Below are positions 15,609 to 25,700 of a stretch of DNA of 64,000 nucleotides, piece after piece. Under the pieces are notes generated by a model that ran no database searches, was not told the origin of the DNA, and worked only from the letters and a program-made list of their open reading frames with translations. The stretch is from the NCBI GenBank assembly GCA_963785125.1, contig CAWATU010000008.1, positions 248,001-312,000 of the forward strand, in the 5' to 3' direction. This DNA comes from QHXN01 sp963785125. Its GTDB lineage: Bacteria > Acidobacteriota > Blastocatellia > Pyrinomonadales > Pyrinomonadaceae. Within the stretch, counting starts at the first letter, position 1; the number at the start of each line of letters is the position of its first letter. Position numbers and translations under genes: made by a program.

Positions 15609-15967
15609 GCTTCCAAAATCGCGAGTTCAGGCTTCAACTCCGCGCGTCAAGGTCTTTCACGCGCGCGTGAAAGCTTCAACTTCGTGGATCAGAGCTTTAA
15701 TTCCGCGCGTTAAAGCTTTAATTCCGCACATTAAAGCTTTAATTCCACGAGTGAGAGCTTTAATTCTGCACATTAAAGCTTTAATTCCGTGAGTGAGAGC
15801 TTTACTTTCATAGATGAAAGCTTTAATTCCGTGTGTCAAAGCTTTAATTTCACGAATGAAAGCTTTAATTCCGCAGATGAAAGCTTCAACTTCACGGATA
15901 AAGGCTTTAATTCCGCAGGTGAAAGCTTCAATTCCGCAGGTGAAGAGCTTTAATTCATGAGTTGCAA
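15609..15967. repeat. 21-bp tandem repeat array, about 16-17 units
   Basis: Fifteen units of exactly 21 bp run without a gap from 15631 to 15945, of the form GCTTTAATTCCGCACATTAAA, with a 22-bp degenerate unit before (15609) and one after shifted by 1 bp (15947). The GCTTTAA start and the TTAAA end are conserved, while the middle six to eight bases vary. At many unit junctions this makes a perfect AAAGCTTT palindrome every two helical turns. The array is AT-rich against a GC-rich background. It fills the gap between the BNR gene and the metalloprotease start. The minus strand also stays open as a heptapeptide repeat, but no start signal supports a gene. Confidence 0.95.
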
Positions 15968-16029
15968 ACCCTCTTCCGCAAAATTACAACCGCATTCACC
16001 CGAACACGACCCATAAACGGGAGCGCAGA

Positions 16030-19000
16030 CTAAAGCAGAAGCGGAGGCAGTCCCTCGGCGCGGAGTTGCGCGTTGATTGCCCCGAGGTCTTTCGTCTTCA
16101 AGTCATTCCAGACCAACATCGCTTCGCGGAGACGGCGTTGGAGGTCTGCGGCAGCCGCGACGGCCTGCGTGGTAGGCGCGGCGTCGGCCTGTTGCAGCAC
16201 GCCGTACAGGGTCGCGAACTGCGTGTGAAGCTGGCTGAAGTCCGGCGTGCCCGCGCCTGCGCTGCCGTCGAGCGCGGCGACCTTCTTGTCGAGCGCCATC
16301 AGCGCGTCATTGATTGCGGACGGGAGGGCGGTGGGGCGCGTGCGCAGTTCGTTGACCTGCGCTCTCAGCTTCTTGAGCCCCGCGAGCGCGTCGAAGGTCT
16401 CGGTCAACGCCTCGGCCGCCTGCGCGGAGAGCGCGAGCTGCTGTTCGAGTCCGGCGCGCGGCGTCTTGACGCGCGGGTCCATCTCGACACGAAGCGTGCG
16501 CGTCAGGGTCTTCCCCGCGGCCGTCAGCTTCAGAGTGTATTCGCCGGGGAGCACCGACGGGCCGAGCGGGTTGCGCGGCGTGTCGCGGTAGATGGCAGAG
16601 ATGGGGAACTCGCGCCGCAAAGCCTTCGGCTCCGGGTAGTGCAAGTCCCAGACGAAGCGCTGCATCCCCGTTGACGCGGGCAGCACGCGCGGCGGGCGAA
16701 CCCAGTAGGTCGGGTGTTGCAGCTCCTTCTCGTCAACAAACTCGGGTCGGTCGTCGCTGCTGAAGCGGCGGACGAGTTTGCCCCCGCGTTCAAAGATTTC
16801 GAGGACGACGGGTGTTGTCGAATCGGTCTTTAAATAGTAGTTGATGACGGCGCCGTCGGGCGGGTTCTGTCCCGCGGGCTCTTCGGGCGGGAGCGGTGTG
16901 TCGGTGTTGACGTTGCGTCGGACGCGGTAGGCGGTCTGCGGCGCGAAGAGGAAGGCGTCTGCGTTGGAGACTGACGCGTCTATCTGCCGGAGCGGCGTGA
17001 TGTCGTCGAGAATCCAGAAGGAGCGTCCGTGCGTGCCGACGACGATGTCGTCGCGGTGGACGACGAGGTCGCGGATGGAGGTCGCGGGCATGTTGAGGCG
17101 AAGCGGCTGCCAGTCGTCGCCGTCGTTGAACGAGACGTAGACGGCGCGCTCGGTGCCCGCGAAGAGCAACCCTTTCCTGATGGGGTCTTCGCGCACGGCG
17201 TTGACGGGGTCTGCGGGCAAGCCCTTCACAATTTCAGTCCACGTCTTCCCGCCGTCGTGCGTGCGGTAGACGTGCGGGCGCAGGTCGTCGAGGCGGAAGC
17301 GGTTGACGGCGACGTAGGCCGTCTGGTCGTCGAAGTGTCCGGCGTCGATGATGGAGACCTTGCTCCACGAAGTCAGCGCGGGCGGCGTGATGTTCTTCCA
17401 ACTCTTCCCGCCGTCGCGCGTGATGTGGATGAGGCCGTCGTCGGTGCCGACCCAGATGGTGTTCACGTCCCTGTGCGAAGGCGCGACCGTGTAGATGACG
17501 CCGCGACGCGGCATCGTCGCCATGTCCGGCTTGCGGTAGACGCCGACTGACTCGGGGATGTCGTAACTCTCGCGCGTGAGGTCGGGGCTGATGACCTCCC
17601 ACGAGTTCCCGCCGGTCGTCGTCTTAAAGAGAACGTTGCCCGCGTAGAAGAGCACGCGCGGGTCTACGGGCGAGAAGAGAACGGGCGCGGTTCGAAGAAA
17701 ACGATACTTGCCCGAGCGCACGGCTTCGGGCGCGATGTTGACGACTTGTCCCGTCGTCTTGTCGAAGCGTGAGAGCTTGCCGCCGTAGACGAGGTTCGGG
17801 TTCAGAGGGTCTGCGGCGACGTAGCCGTACTCTTCGGCGCCCACGGTGCGCCAGTCGCGGAAGGTGATGGCGCCGTTATCGCCGCGGCTGGTCGTCCCGA
17901 CTGAGCCGCTCTCCTGCTGGCCGCCGTAGACCCAGTATGGAAACTGGTTGTCGGTCGAGACGTGATAGAACTGCGCGGTCGGCTGGTTGTACCAGCTCGA
18001 CCACGTCCGCCCGCCGTTGACGGTGATGGTCGCGCCCTGGTCGGTCGCCAACAGGACTACCTGCGGGTTCTCGGGGTTGATCCAGATGGTGTGATAGTCG
18101 TCGCCGCCGGGCGCCCCCTTCCACGCGTGGAAGGTCTTCCCGCCATCGGCGGACTTGTACGACGCGATGCTGCCCGTGTAGACGACATCGGGGTCACGCG
18201 GGTCAACTTTTATCTCGGCGAAGTCGCTCCCGCGCGCCCACACGCGCGCCTCGTCGGTGACTCTGCGCCAAGACTCGCCCGCGTCGTCCGAGCGGTAGAT
18301 GCCGCCGAGCTGCGGCGCGTCCACGGTGGCGTAGAGGCGGCGCGGTTCGCTGGGCGCAACCGCAATGCCGATGCGCCCCAAGCCCTGCTCGAAGGTCGGC
18401 AGGCCCTTCGTCAACTGCCGCCACGTCGTCCCGCCGTCCGTCGATTTGAAGAGGCCGCTGCCCGGCCCCTGCCACGCGCCGTTCTCCCACGGCCCTTGCC
18501 GCGCCTGCCACATCACTGCGTAGAGGGTACGCGCGTTCGCCGGGTCGAAGGCGAGCGCGATGGCGCCCGTGTTCTCGTCCTTGTAGAGAATCTTCTCGAA
18601 GGTCTTGCCGCCGTCAATCGAGCGGAAGACGCCGCGCTCCTCGTTGGGGCCATAGGGGTGGCCGAGCACCGCGACGTAGAGGCGCTCGGGGTCGCGCGGG
18701 TCAACGAGGATGGAGCCGATCTGCTGTCCGTCGCGCAGGCCGAGGTGAGCCCAAGTGCGCCCGCCGTCGGTCGATTTATAGATGCCGTCGCCCGTAGAGA
18801 GGTCTGGGCGCTGTAAGCCTTCACCGCTGCCGACATAGACGGTGTCGGGGCGCGAGGGGGCGACGGCGAGTGTGCCGATGGAGCCGGTGGGCTGTTCGTC
18901 GAAGATGGGCGACCAGGTGTGTCCGTAGTCGTCGGTCTTCCAGACGCCGCCGTTGTTGACGCCGATGTAGAAGACATTGGGGCGGCCCGGGACGCCCGTC

Positions 19001-19146
19001 GCCCCGACGGTGCGCCCCGCCCGGAAAGGCCCGATCATGCGCCAACGCATCGACTGATAGAGCCGCTCGTCGAACTGCTGCGCGTACGCGGAGAGGGCGG
19101 CGACGAGGACAAGAAGAACCGGCAGGACGCGGCGCGTCAGGGTCAC
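16030..19146 (-). CDS. Secreted BNR/Asp-box propeller protein (sortilin-like), paralogue 1
   Basis: 1038 residues with a signal peptide ending near SAYAQQ. At least eight Asp-box motifs (for example KTDDYGHTW, KSTDGGRTW, RSIDGGKTF, ITRDGGKSW) are spread through the first 700 residues, forming one or two BNR/VPS10-like beta-propellers. The C-terminal third has FVWDLHY and LPGEYTLKLTAAGKTLTR, a fibronectin-like strand region, then a helical tail. Such proteins are abundant in Acidobacteria and often labelled glycosyl hydrolase, but no catalytic residues are evident. The gene at 47361 is a paralogue. The substrate is unknown. Confidence 0.9.
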   Translation of the reverse strand: MTLTRRVLPVLLVLVAALSAYAQQFDERLYQSMRWRMIGPFRAGRTVGATGVPGRPNVFYIGVNNGGVWKTDDYGHTWSPIFDEQPTGSIGTLAVAPSRPDTVYVGSGEGLQRPDLSTGDGIYKSTDGGRTWAHLGLRDGQQIGSILVDPRDPERLYVAVLGHPYGPNEERGVFRSIDGGKTFEKILYKDENTGAIALAFDPANARTLYAVMWQARQGPWENGAWQGPGSGLFKSTDGGTTWRQLTKGLPTFEQGLGRIGIAVAPSEPRRLYATVDAPQLGGIYRSDDAGESWRRVTDEARVWARGSDFAEIKVDPRDPDVVYTGSIASYKSADGGKTFHAWKGAPGGDDYHTIWINPENPQVVLLATDQGATITVNGGRTWSSWYNQPTAQFYHVSTDNQFPYWVYGGQQESGSVGTTSRGDNGAITFRDWRTVGAEEYGYVAADPLNPNLVYGGKLSRFDKTTGQVVNIAPEAVRSGKYRFLRTAPVLFSPVDPRVLFYAGNVLFKTTTGGNSWEVISPDLTRESYDIPESVGVYRKPDMATMPRRGVIYTVAPSHRDVNTIWVGTDDGLIHITRDGGKSWKNITPPALTSWSKVSIIDAGHFDDQTAYVAVNRFRLDDLRPHVYRTHDGGKTWTEIVKGLPADPVNAVREDPIRKGLLFAGTERAVYVSFNDGDDWQPLRLNMPATSIRDLVVHRDDIVVGTHGRSFWILDDITPLRQIDASVSNADAFLFAPQTAYRVRRNVNTDTPLPPEEPAGQNPPDGAVINYYLKTDSTTPVVLEIFERGGKLVRRFSSDDRPEFVDEKELQHPTYWVRPPRVLPASTGMQRFVWDLHYPEPKALRREFPISAIYRDTPRNPLGPSVLPGEYTLKLTAAGKTLTRTLRVEMDPRVKTPRAGLEQQLALSAQAAEALTETFDALAGLKKLRAQVNELRTRPTALPSAINDALMALDKKVAALDGSAGAGTPDFSQLHTQFATLYGVLQQADAAPTTQAVAAAADLQRRLREAMLVWNDLKTKDLGAINAQLRAEGLPPLLL

Positions 19147-19178
19147 GTGTTATCTCCTCTTCTTAAGCGGGGGGCGCT

Positions 19179-20018
19179 TCACTCGAACCCGCGCAGGGGC
19201 ATACGAGCGCCGCGGCGCAGCCAGTTGTCTGCGGGGTAGCGCGCGTCCGCCTCGACGACGTGGAGCGTGTAGGCGTGGCGCGAGCGCGGGCTGCGGTTGG
19301 CACGGCTCAGGTGCGGAAGCAACCCGTGGAGCAGGACGAGCGCGCCCTTCTTCACCTCCAGAGGCACGAGCCCTTCGGTCGGCCAGGGGCTCTCGTCATA
19401 AGTCTCGAAGCGCGTGCCGCCGCCCACGGCGCGCAGGAAGCGCGACTTGAGCCCACGCCGGTGCCCGCCCGCGAGCGCCCACAGGCAGCCGTTCTCCTGC
19501 GTCGCATCTTCGAGCGCGAACCAGAGCCCCGTCACGGTCAAAGGGTCTGTGTAGAGGAAGGTCGCGTCCTGATGACACGTCACCTCGCCGCCGATGCGCG
19601 GCTGCTTGAAGATGTACATCGACTGCACGAGCACGGGATTGCGATAGCCGAGCGAGCCGACGAGGGACTTGAGCGCCGGAGTCCGCGAGAAGTCTCTGAA
19701 GGCCGGGTCGAGGTCGTGCAGGGCGTGGCCGATCTTATTTATCGCCCGCGCCTTCTCCCGCACGAGCTGACCCTCGGAATCGAACGCGTCCTCTTCGAAG
19801 AAGAAACGAACCTTGTCGCCCGAGTCGAGAAAGTATTCGTCGCTCTTGCGCGTCTGCTCGCGCGTGGTGAAGACGGAGAGGAGTTCGCCCGGCTCGAACG
19901 CTTCGACCAGCTCGTCCGCACGCGCGCGCAGGCGGTCGCACTCCGACGGCCCGACGAAATCCTCCAGCACGAGGAAGCCTTCGCGCTCATAGGTCGAGAG
20001 CTGTTCGGGCGTGAGCAT
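19179..20018 (-). CDS. Phytanoyl-CoA dioxygenase (PhyH) family protein
   Basis: 279 residues, close to the PHYHD1 length. Iron ligands are the HQD motif (CHQDATFLY) and the distal histidine in GLLPHLSRANRS, with a downstream arginine. The sequence FVGPSECDRLRARADELVE is typical of the N-terminus. The family hydroxylates acyl-CoAs or small metabolites with 2-oxoglutarate and oxygen; the substrate here cannot be told. It lies 32 bp before the BNR gene on the same strand and has no signal peptide. Confidence 0.9.
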   Translation of the reverse strand: MLTPEQLSTYEREGFLVLEDFVGPSECDRLRARADELVEAFEPGELLSVFTTREQTRKSDEYFLDSGDKVRFFFEEDAFDSEGQLVREKARAINKIGHALHDLDPAFRDFSRTPALKSLVGSLGYRNPVLVQSMYIFKQPRIGGEVTCHQDATFLYTDPLTVTGLWFALEDATQENGCLWALAGGHRRGLKSRFLRAVGGGTRFETYDESPWPTEGLVPLEVKKGALVLLHGLLPHLSRANRSPRSRHAYTLHVVEADARYPADNWLRRGARMPLRGFE

Positions 20019-20062
20019 CGGTTAAGAATTTGAAATCTCAAATTCCAACTTTGAAATTAACT

Positions 20063-21757
20063 TCATCTCCCGCGATTCGCCGACGAGTTCTGGACGAAGG
20101 CGGCGGCGTCGCGCTTGAGCTGCGCGAGCGAGGTCTGGTCGATGTACATCATGTGCCCGGCCTCGTAGAAGGTCGAGGTCACGTTACCGCGCAAGCTGGG
20201 GTCGAGCGCCATGTGGCGCAGCGTGTACTCGGCCGCGAAGTAGGGCGTCGCGAGGTCGTAGTAGCCCGAGGCGACGAAGAGCTTCATGTAGGGGTTCTTG
20301 GCGAAGGCGCTACGGAGCGCCTCGCTCACGTCGGCGTAAGAGTTGTCGGCGCCGAAGTCCCAGCGGCCGACGCCGCCGCCGAGGATGTAGTATTCGAGGT
20401 CGGAGCGAAAGCCGAGTTCGGTGCGCACGTACTGGTTGAAGGTCGCCGTGTAGGGCGGACGGATGGCGGCCATGCTCGGGTCGAATTCGGGCGTCGCGTC
20501 GGCGGCCGTCGCGTCCATGCCCTTGAAGCGACCGTCGAGCCGGCCCACGGTGCGCCGCTGGTCGCGCAGAAGCTCCTTGTCGAAGCGCTGAATCTCGATA
20601 CGCAGGTCGCTGTTGTCGATGAAGGTCTTGCTCAGACCCGTGTAGCGGTTGAGGCGGTCGATGACCTCCTGCCGCTCGGCCTGCGTGAGCCGGTCGCCCT
20701 TCGCCAGCGCCACGGTGTAGTCGGTCGCGGCCCAGCGCTCGACCTCGTCGAGGAAGCGTCGCAACTCCATGCCCTGCACGTCCGCGGGTAGACGCTTGTG
20801 ATACCACGCGATGGCCGAGTAGGTCGGGAGGAAGAGTACGTAGGGCAGGTCGTTGCCGCGGGCGAAGCGCGCCGTCTGGAAGCTCATGATGGTCGAGATG
20901 AGCATCACGCCGTTGAAGGCGATGCCGCGCTCGATGAGATAGCCGGAGAGCCCTGCGGCGCGCGTCGTACCGTAACTCTCGCCGACGAGGAAGAGCGGCG
21001 AAGTCCAACGGCTGTTCCTGACGAGGTAGAGCCGTATGAACTCGCCGACCGACTGGATGTCACCCTGCAACCCGAAGTAGCGGCTCGCCAGGTCGGGGCG
21101 CGCGGCGCGGCTGTAGCCGGTGCCGACGGGGTCGATGAAGACGAGGTCGGTGAAGTCGAGCCACGTGTGCTCGTTGTCTACCAGTTGGAAGGGCGGCGGC
21201 GGCATCGCGCCGTCGGGCATCATCTGCACACGGCGCGGGCCTAAAGCGCCGAGGTGGAGCCAGACCGAGGAGGAGCCGGGGCCGCCGTTGAAGGAGAACA
21301 TCAAGGGCCTGCGCGCCGCATCATTCACACCGTCGAGCGTGTAGGCCATGTAGAAGATGCGCGCCTCGGTCTCGCCCGCCGCCGACTTGAGCGGCATGAC
21401 GCCGGTCGTCACCGTGTAGCGCAGCGTGCGCGAGCCGACGCGTATCTCGTGTCGTGTGACGGAGGGCGGGCCGTCTGTCATCGCGGCGTCGCGCTCGCCG
21501 GGCGTGGGGGTGGGAGTCGCGCCGGCCGTGCGCTGCGCTCCTTGCGGGGCAGAGGGGCCGGGCTGCGCCGGGGGCGGCGTCTGAGTCGCAGACGGCGTCG
21601 GCGCGGGCGTCTGCGTCGGCGCGGCGGTCGCCTCCTGCGAAGGCGCTGGCGTCTGGGCCGCGGCCGGCGCCGCCGTCCAAATGCAGAGCGCGAACAGGAG
21701 CGCGAACCTACTCGTAGAACTTTCCCTCGTGTGACGGGCGTGTGCGTAGCCTCGCAT
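20063..21757 (-). CDS. Secreted serine carboxypeptidase (S10)
   Basis: 564 residues. An N-terminal signal peptide is followed by a proline/threonine/alanine-rich linker (about residues 35-95). The catalytic domain shows NGGPGSSSVWLH (oxyanion region), GESYGTTRA with the nucleophile near residue 258, the aspartate in YYDLATPYF near 498 and the histidine in YEAGHMMYID near 532. S10 enzymes remove C-terminal residues from peptides, here outside the cytoplasm. The low-complexity linker is unusual in amount but common in this lineage. Confidence 0.95.
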   Translation of the reverse strand: MRGYAHARHTRESSTSRFALLFALCIWTAAPAAAQTPAPSQEATAAPTQTPAPTPSATQTPPPAQPGPSAPQGAQRTAGATPTPTPGERDAAMTDGPPSVTRHEIRVGSRTLRYTVTTGVMPLKSAAGETEARIFYMAYTLDGVNDAARRPLMFSFNGGPGSSSVWLHLGALGPRRVQMMPDGAMPPPPFQLVDNEHTWLDFTDLVFIDPVGTGYSRAARPDLASRYFGLQGDIQSVGEFIRLYLVRNSRWTSPLFLVGESYGTTRAAGLSGYLIERGIAFNGVMLISTIMSFQTARFARGNDLPYVLFLPTYSAIAWYHKRLPADVQGMELRRFLDEVERWAATDYTVALAKGDRLTQAERQEVIDRLNRYTGLSKTFIDNSDLRIEIQRFDKELLRDQRRTVGRLDGRFKGMDATAADATPEFDPSMAAIRPPYTATFNQYVRTELGFRSDLEYYILGGGVGRWDFGADNSYADVSEALRSAFAKNPYMKLFVASGYYDLATPYFAAEYTLRHMALDPSLRGNVTSTFYEAGHMMYIDQTSLAQLKRDAAAFVQNSSANRGR

Positions 21758-21870
21758 CTGTGCGTGTGAACCTCCGGTCGGAATGGTTGTTCAGGTTAAG
21801 TCGCGGACTGGGCCGCTGTCAAAACGTTTGCGGGCGGCAAAAGTTTCAGAGCGCGCGGCGCACTCCGTCC

Positions 21871-22527
21871 TCAGAGGCGGACGGTCTCGCGGCGGCCTTC
21901 GAGGTATTGGAGCCAGAGCAGGCGCGCGGCGACGGCGCGGAGAGGGCGCCACGGTTCGGCGAGCGCGTCCAGTTCGGCCGCGTTGGGGCGAGCGGGCAGG
22001 CGCTTGACCTGTTGCGCGGCGAGCTGAAGCGCGAGGTCGCCCGCGGGCCAGGCGTCGGGCCGGAGCAGAGCGCGCAGCAAGTAGATTTCGGCCGTCCACG
22101 CGCCGATGCCCTTGAGTCGAGTCAGCTCCGAGCGCGCTTCCGTATCGCTTAACGAAGGGAGCTTCGACAGGTCAAGCTCACCGTCAACGACGGCGCGCGC
22201 GAGGAGACGACAGTAGAGTGTCTTCTGCCGGCTGAAGCCGTGGGCGCGGAGCTGCGCGTCGTCGAACTTGAGAAAGCTTTCGGGCGTGACGATTGATGCG
22301 GCCGCGCGCAGGCGCTCGAAGGCCGCGAGCGCGGAGGCGAGCGAGACCTGCTGTTCGAGTATCGTGAGGACGAGAGTCGCAAAGCCCTCCTCGCGCTCCC
22401 ACAAGGGAGGCATCCCGTAAGCGCGTGCGATGCGCGCGAGGTCTGCGTCACTCTCTGCGAGAGCCCTCACGCCCCGCGCGAGCGAAGCCTCGTCCAGTCT
22501 CTTCGGCGCGGCTGATTTCGGCGACAT
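21871..22527 (-). CDS. DNA-3-methyladenine glycosylase II (AlkA-like)
   Basis: 218 residues of the HhH-GPD superfamily. The helix-hairpin-helix LKGIGAWTAEIYLL and the catalytic aspartate in WPAGDLAL are in the usual order, and TILEQQVSLASA matches the AlkA substrate-pocket helix. It removes alkylated bases from DNA. It lacks the N-terminal subdomain of E. coli AlkA, like many short bacterial forms. It stands alone between a carboxypeptidase and a palindromic element. Confidence 0.93.
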   Translation of the reverse strand: MSPKSAAPKRLDEASLARGVRALAESDADLARIARAYGMPPLWEREEGFATLVLTILEQQVSLASALAAFERLRAAASIVTPESFLKFDDAQLRAHGFSRQKTLYCRLLARAVVDGELDLSKLPSLSDTEARSELTRLKGIGAWTAEIYLLRALLRPDAWPAGDLALQLAAQQVKRLPARPNAAELDALAEPWRPLRAVAARLLWLQYLEGRRETVRL

Positions 22528-22595
22528 ACGTGCGAGCTTAACAAAACAGTGGTGCCCGCGAAAAATGTTGCGCTCGGCGCGATGATTGGGGAGTG

Positions 22596-22702
22596 AGAAG
22601 AAAGTAGACAGTAGTCAGTAGAAAGACAAAGCGGCGCGTCCGACGTAAAGGTTAGGACGCGCCGTCTCTGCTTTGCTACTGACTACTGTCTACTTTTCTT
22701 CT
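22596..22702. repeat. Long imperfect palindrome, family B
   Basis: The left half AGTAGACAGTAGTCAGTAG (from about 22603) is matched by CTACTGACTACTGTCTACT (to about 22695), and the inner part continues with CGGCGCGTCC/GGACGCGCCG around a short loop. The right arm overlaps the last codons and stop of the YncE/phosphoesterase gene. As RNA it would form a long hairpin at that gene's 3' end, acting as terminator or transcript stabiliser. Confidence 0.75.
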
Positions 22703-25700
22703 TCTTCCTCTTCCGCCTCCGCGCGGAGGCCGAGGCGCATGGCGTCGAAGGCGGGGAGGCGCGCGGGCTCAGGCATCGGGGAGGCGGCGCCGCGTGCGGA
22801 GAACCAGATGGCCTCGTTGAGGACGCGCGGGTCGGCCATGTCTGCGTGCTCGATGTCCTGCTCGGCGGTGCGGCGCATCCAGTAGAGCGCGGCGGCGTCG
22901 TGCGCCTCCGAAGTGAGGAGGTTATCGAGCGCGACCGTGGGCAGGACGGCTTTGTAGGGGCGAAGGTCTGCCTCACGCCGGAAGATGTCAACGGGGGTGG
23001 CCGTCGCGTCGAGCAGGTTCAGAGGCTCCATGCCGAGCAGCAACCCGATGGTGCGTATGAAGCTGACCGTGTTGTGGAATTCGTGGACGAGGGCGCCGGG
23101 GCGGTTGTAGGCGCTGATGAGGAGCGCCACCGAGCGGTGGCAGTCTACGTGGTCGGGGCCGTCCTGCGCGTCGTCCTCGACGACGACGATGGCCGTGTCC
23201 TTCCAGTAAGGACTGTTCGAGACGGCCTCGACCAGACGACCGAGCGCGTAGTCGTTATCGGCGACGTAGAACTGCGCCGTCGGCTTGTTGACCTCGACGC
23301 CGGAGGTGTGGTCGTTCGGGAGCCTGACAATGGAGAAGTTCGGCAACTGCTCGCCGCGCCCCGTTTCGCGCGCGGCGACGAAGCCCCGGAACTCTTCGAG
23401 CCAGACGGCCATGCGCGAGTAGCCGCGCAGACGCACGTCCGGATGAGCGGGAGTGACGAGCGGGTCGAACGCGCCCACGGACTCGCGCGCCGCGCGATAG
23501 GACTCGACGGTGATGGCGTCGGGCGTCTGCATGTTGAAGTTGCGGAAGGCGTGGCTGTGGTGACCTTCGAGCGAACGCTTCGTCGGGACGGCGGAGACCG
23601 TCTGCGTGAGGTCGGGGTAAGTCTTCGACTTGTTCGTCCGGTATGAGACCACGTCGGCTTCGGAGGCCGTGCCGACGAACTCGCCGTAGTTGCGATAGGT
23701 GAGCCCCGCGCGCGCCGCCGCGTCCCAGAGGTAGAGCGTCTCGGGCTCGGTCACGTCGCGCCGGCCGTGGAGGTAGGGGATGTAGCGGCGGAAGAAGTCG
23801 GCCATCTCCTCCGCCCCGTCTTCCGACCCGAACGAGGGCGGCGCGTTCTTCATCGGCCAGACGTTGGGCATCCGGTTGAAGCCCTCGTAGTCGTATGTGC
23901 GGCCGCGGCCGGAGTAGCCCCAGCGGTAAGCCTTGTCGAGATAGTCGGTCGAGAAGGCGGCCGTAGACCAGTTGTGGCCGTCGGGGCTCGCCTCGGCGTT
24001 GACGAAGAAGCGGTCGAAGAGCCCGAAGCGAAGCGCGAGCGCGCGATGGTTGGGCGCCACGTTCTGCGCTTCACCCTTCTGTGTGCGCGCGGCCTCCCCG
24101 GCGCCGAAGATGGCGATTGAAGCGTCGCCGTCGGCGCGCGTGCCGTCGCCGGAAGCGTTCAGGTCGCCGAAGACCTGATCGTAGGTGCGGTTCTCCTTGA
24201 TGACGTAGATGACGTGTTTGATGGGCGAGCGCCCGCCGAAGAGTTCGCGCCGCTCGGCCCCGACGAGGTTGTTGTTGCGCATCACGCTCTGCGTGTAACG
24301 CACCAGTTGGCGCTCCGTCGGCTCGGGTAGAAAGGTGAGGTTGCCGGCGACGAGCGAGACGCTGTACTGCCCGCCGTGGTTGCCGTGCCCCGTGCCGATG
24401 GGGAAGCGCGCGTCAGGCATGTTCGGCGCGCGCCCCGAGTTGTCTACGACCATTGAAGAGTTGGCGAAGCCCGTCCCCTTCCCGTTGCCGACGAAGACCT
24501 GGCCGCCCGCGACCGCGACCGCCGAAGGGTATTGCCCCGTCGGGATGAAGCCGCGCACGACCGAGCGCCGCCCTTCGCGTCCTTCACGTTCTTCACCCTC
24601 TTCACCCTCCTCGCGCTCTTCGCGCCCGGCGGCCCTGCCCCTTCTCCTCTCAATCATCCCGCGCGCGGTGCCGGAGAGCATGACGACGGCGACGGAGTTG
24701 CTGTACGCGTTGGCGACGTAGAGCGTGCGGCCGTCGTCGGAGAGTGCGAGTCCTTCGGGACTTGAGCCGAGACGCGCGCCTTCGGCGAGGCGGACGCCGA
24801 TGCGCTCGACCTCGCGGTCAGTGTTGGTGTCGATGACCGAGACGTTGTCGTCGTTCGAGTTGACGACGTAGAGGCGCGACCCGCTCGGGTTCAACTTCAA
24901 AGCCGTCGGGTGTCTTCCGACCGGCACGTACGAGACGCGCCGGCCGCCGCCCGCTAAATCGACGACCGCCAACGACTCGTCGTTCCAACAGGAGACGTAG
25001 ACCTTACGCGCGAGCGCGGCCACGTCGTAAGGATAGACGTGATAACCCAGACCGACGGCGGGCGTCGAAGGCGGCGCGACTCCCTGCTGCGACCTTCGAC
25101 CGGCGAGGTCGATGCGTTCGGGCGCCTGTCCGATGCGCATGGGGACGATACCGAGGCTGTCGCCGAGGTTGTTGGCGGTGTAGAGCGTCTGGCCGTCCGG
25201 CGAGAGCGCGAGCCCGAGCGGATAGACGGCCGCGCGCCCGTCGTTGTAGCGCGGGTCTACGGGACGCGTGGCGAAGCTGCTCACGTCGATGGAGCGCGCC
25301 TCGACCTTCGTGTCGGGGCCGTCAGAGTAAGGGCTGATGGGCTTCGCGGTCTTCGGGTAGAAGTCGAACATCCAGACCTTGTTCTCGAACCCGCCCGAGA
25401 CGAAGAGCCTGTAGAAGCCCTCGCGGTCGGGCTTCTGCGTGAAGACGGCGCCGACGTTCGCGCTCTGCGGCGCGGGGAAGTAGACGTGCTGCGTGACGGC
25501 CGGCGGACGTAAGCTAAGGTCGATGACGGAGAGTGACTGCTGCCCCTTGTTCGAGGCGGCGTCGAACTGCACGCCGTAGCCGCTGTTGACGACGACGAGG
25601 AAGCGGCCGCGGCCTCCCGGCCCCGTGCGGTCGGGGCTGCGGACGATGTTGACGGGCAGAGAGCCGACGGCCGGCAGGCCCGTCAACTGGTCTTTCACGA

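Noticed and set aside
15609..15967. CRISPR array
   Set aside because: Units are 21 bp with no unique spacers of 30-40 bp, and no cas genes are nearby.
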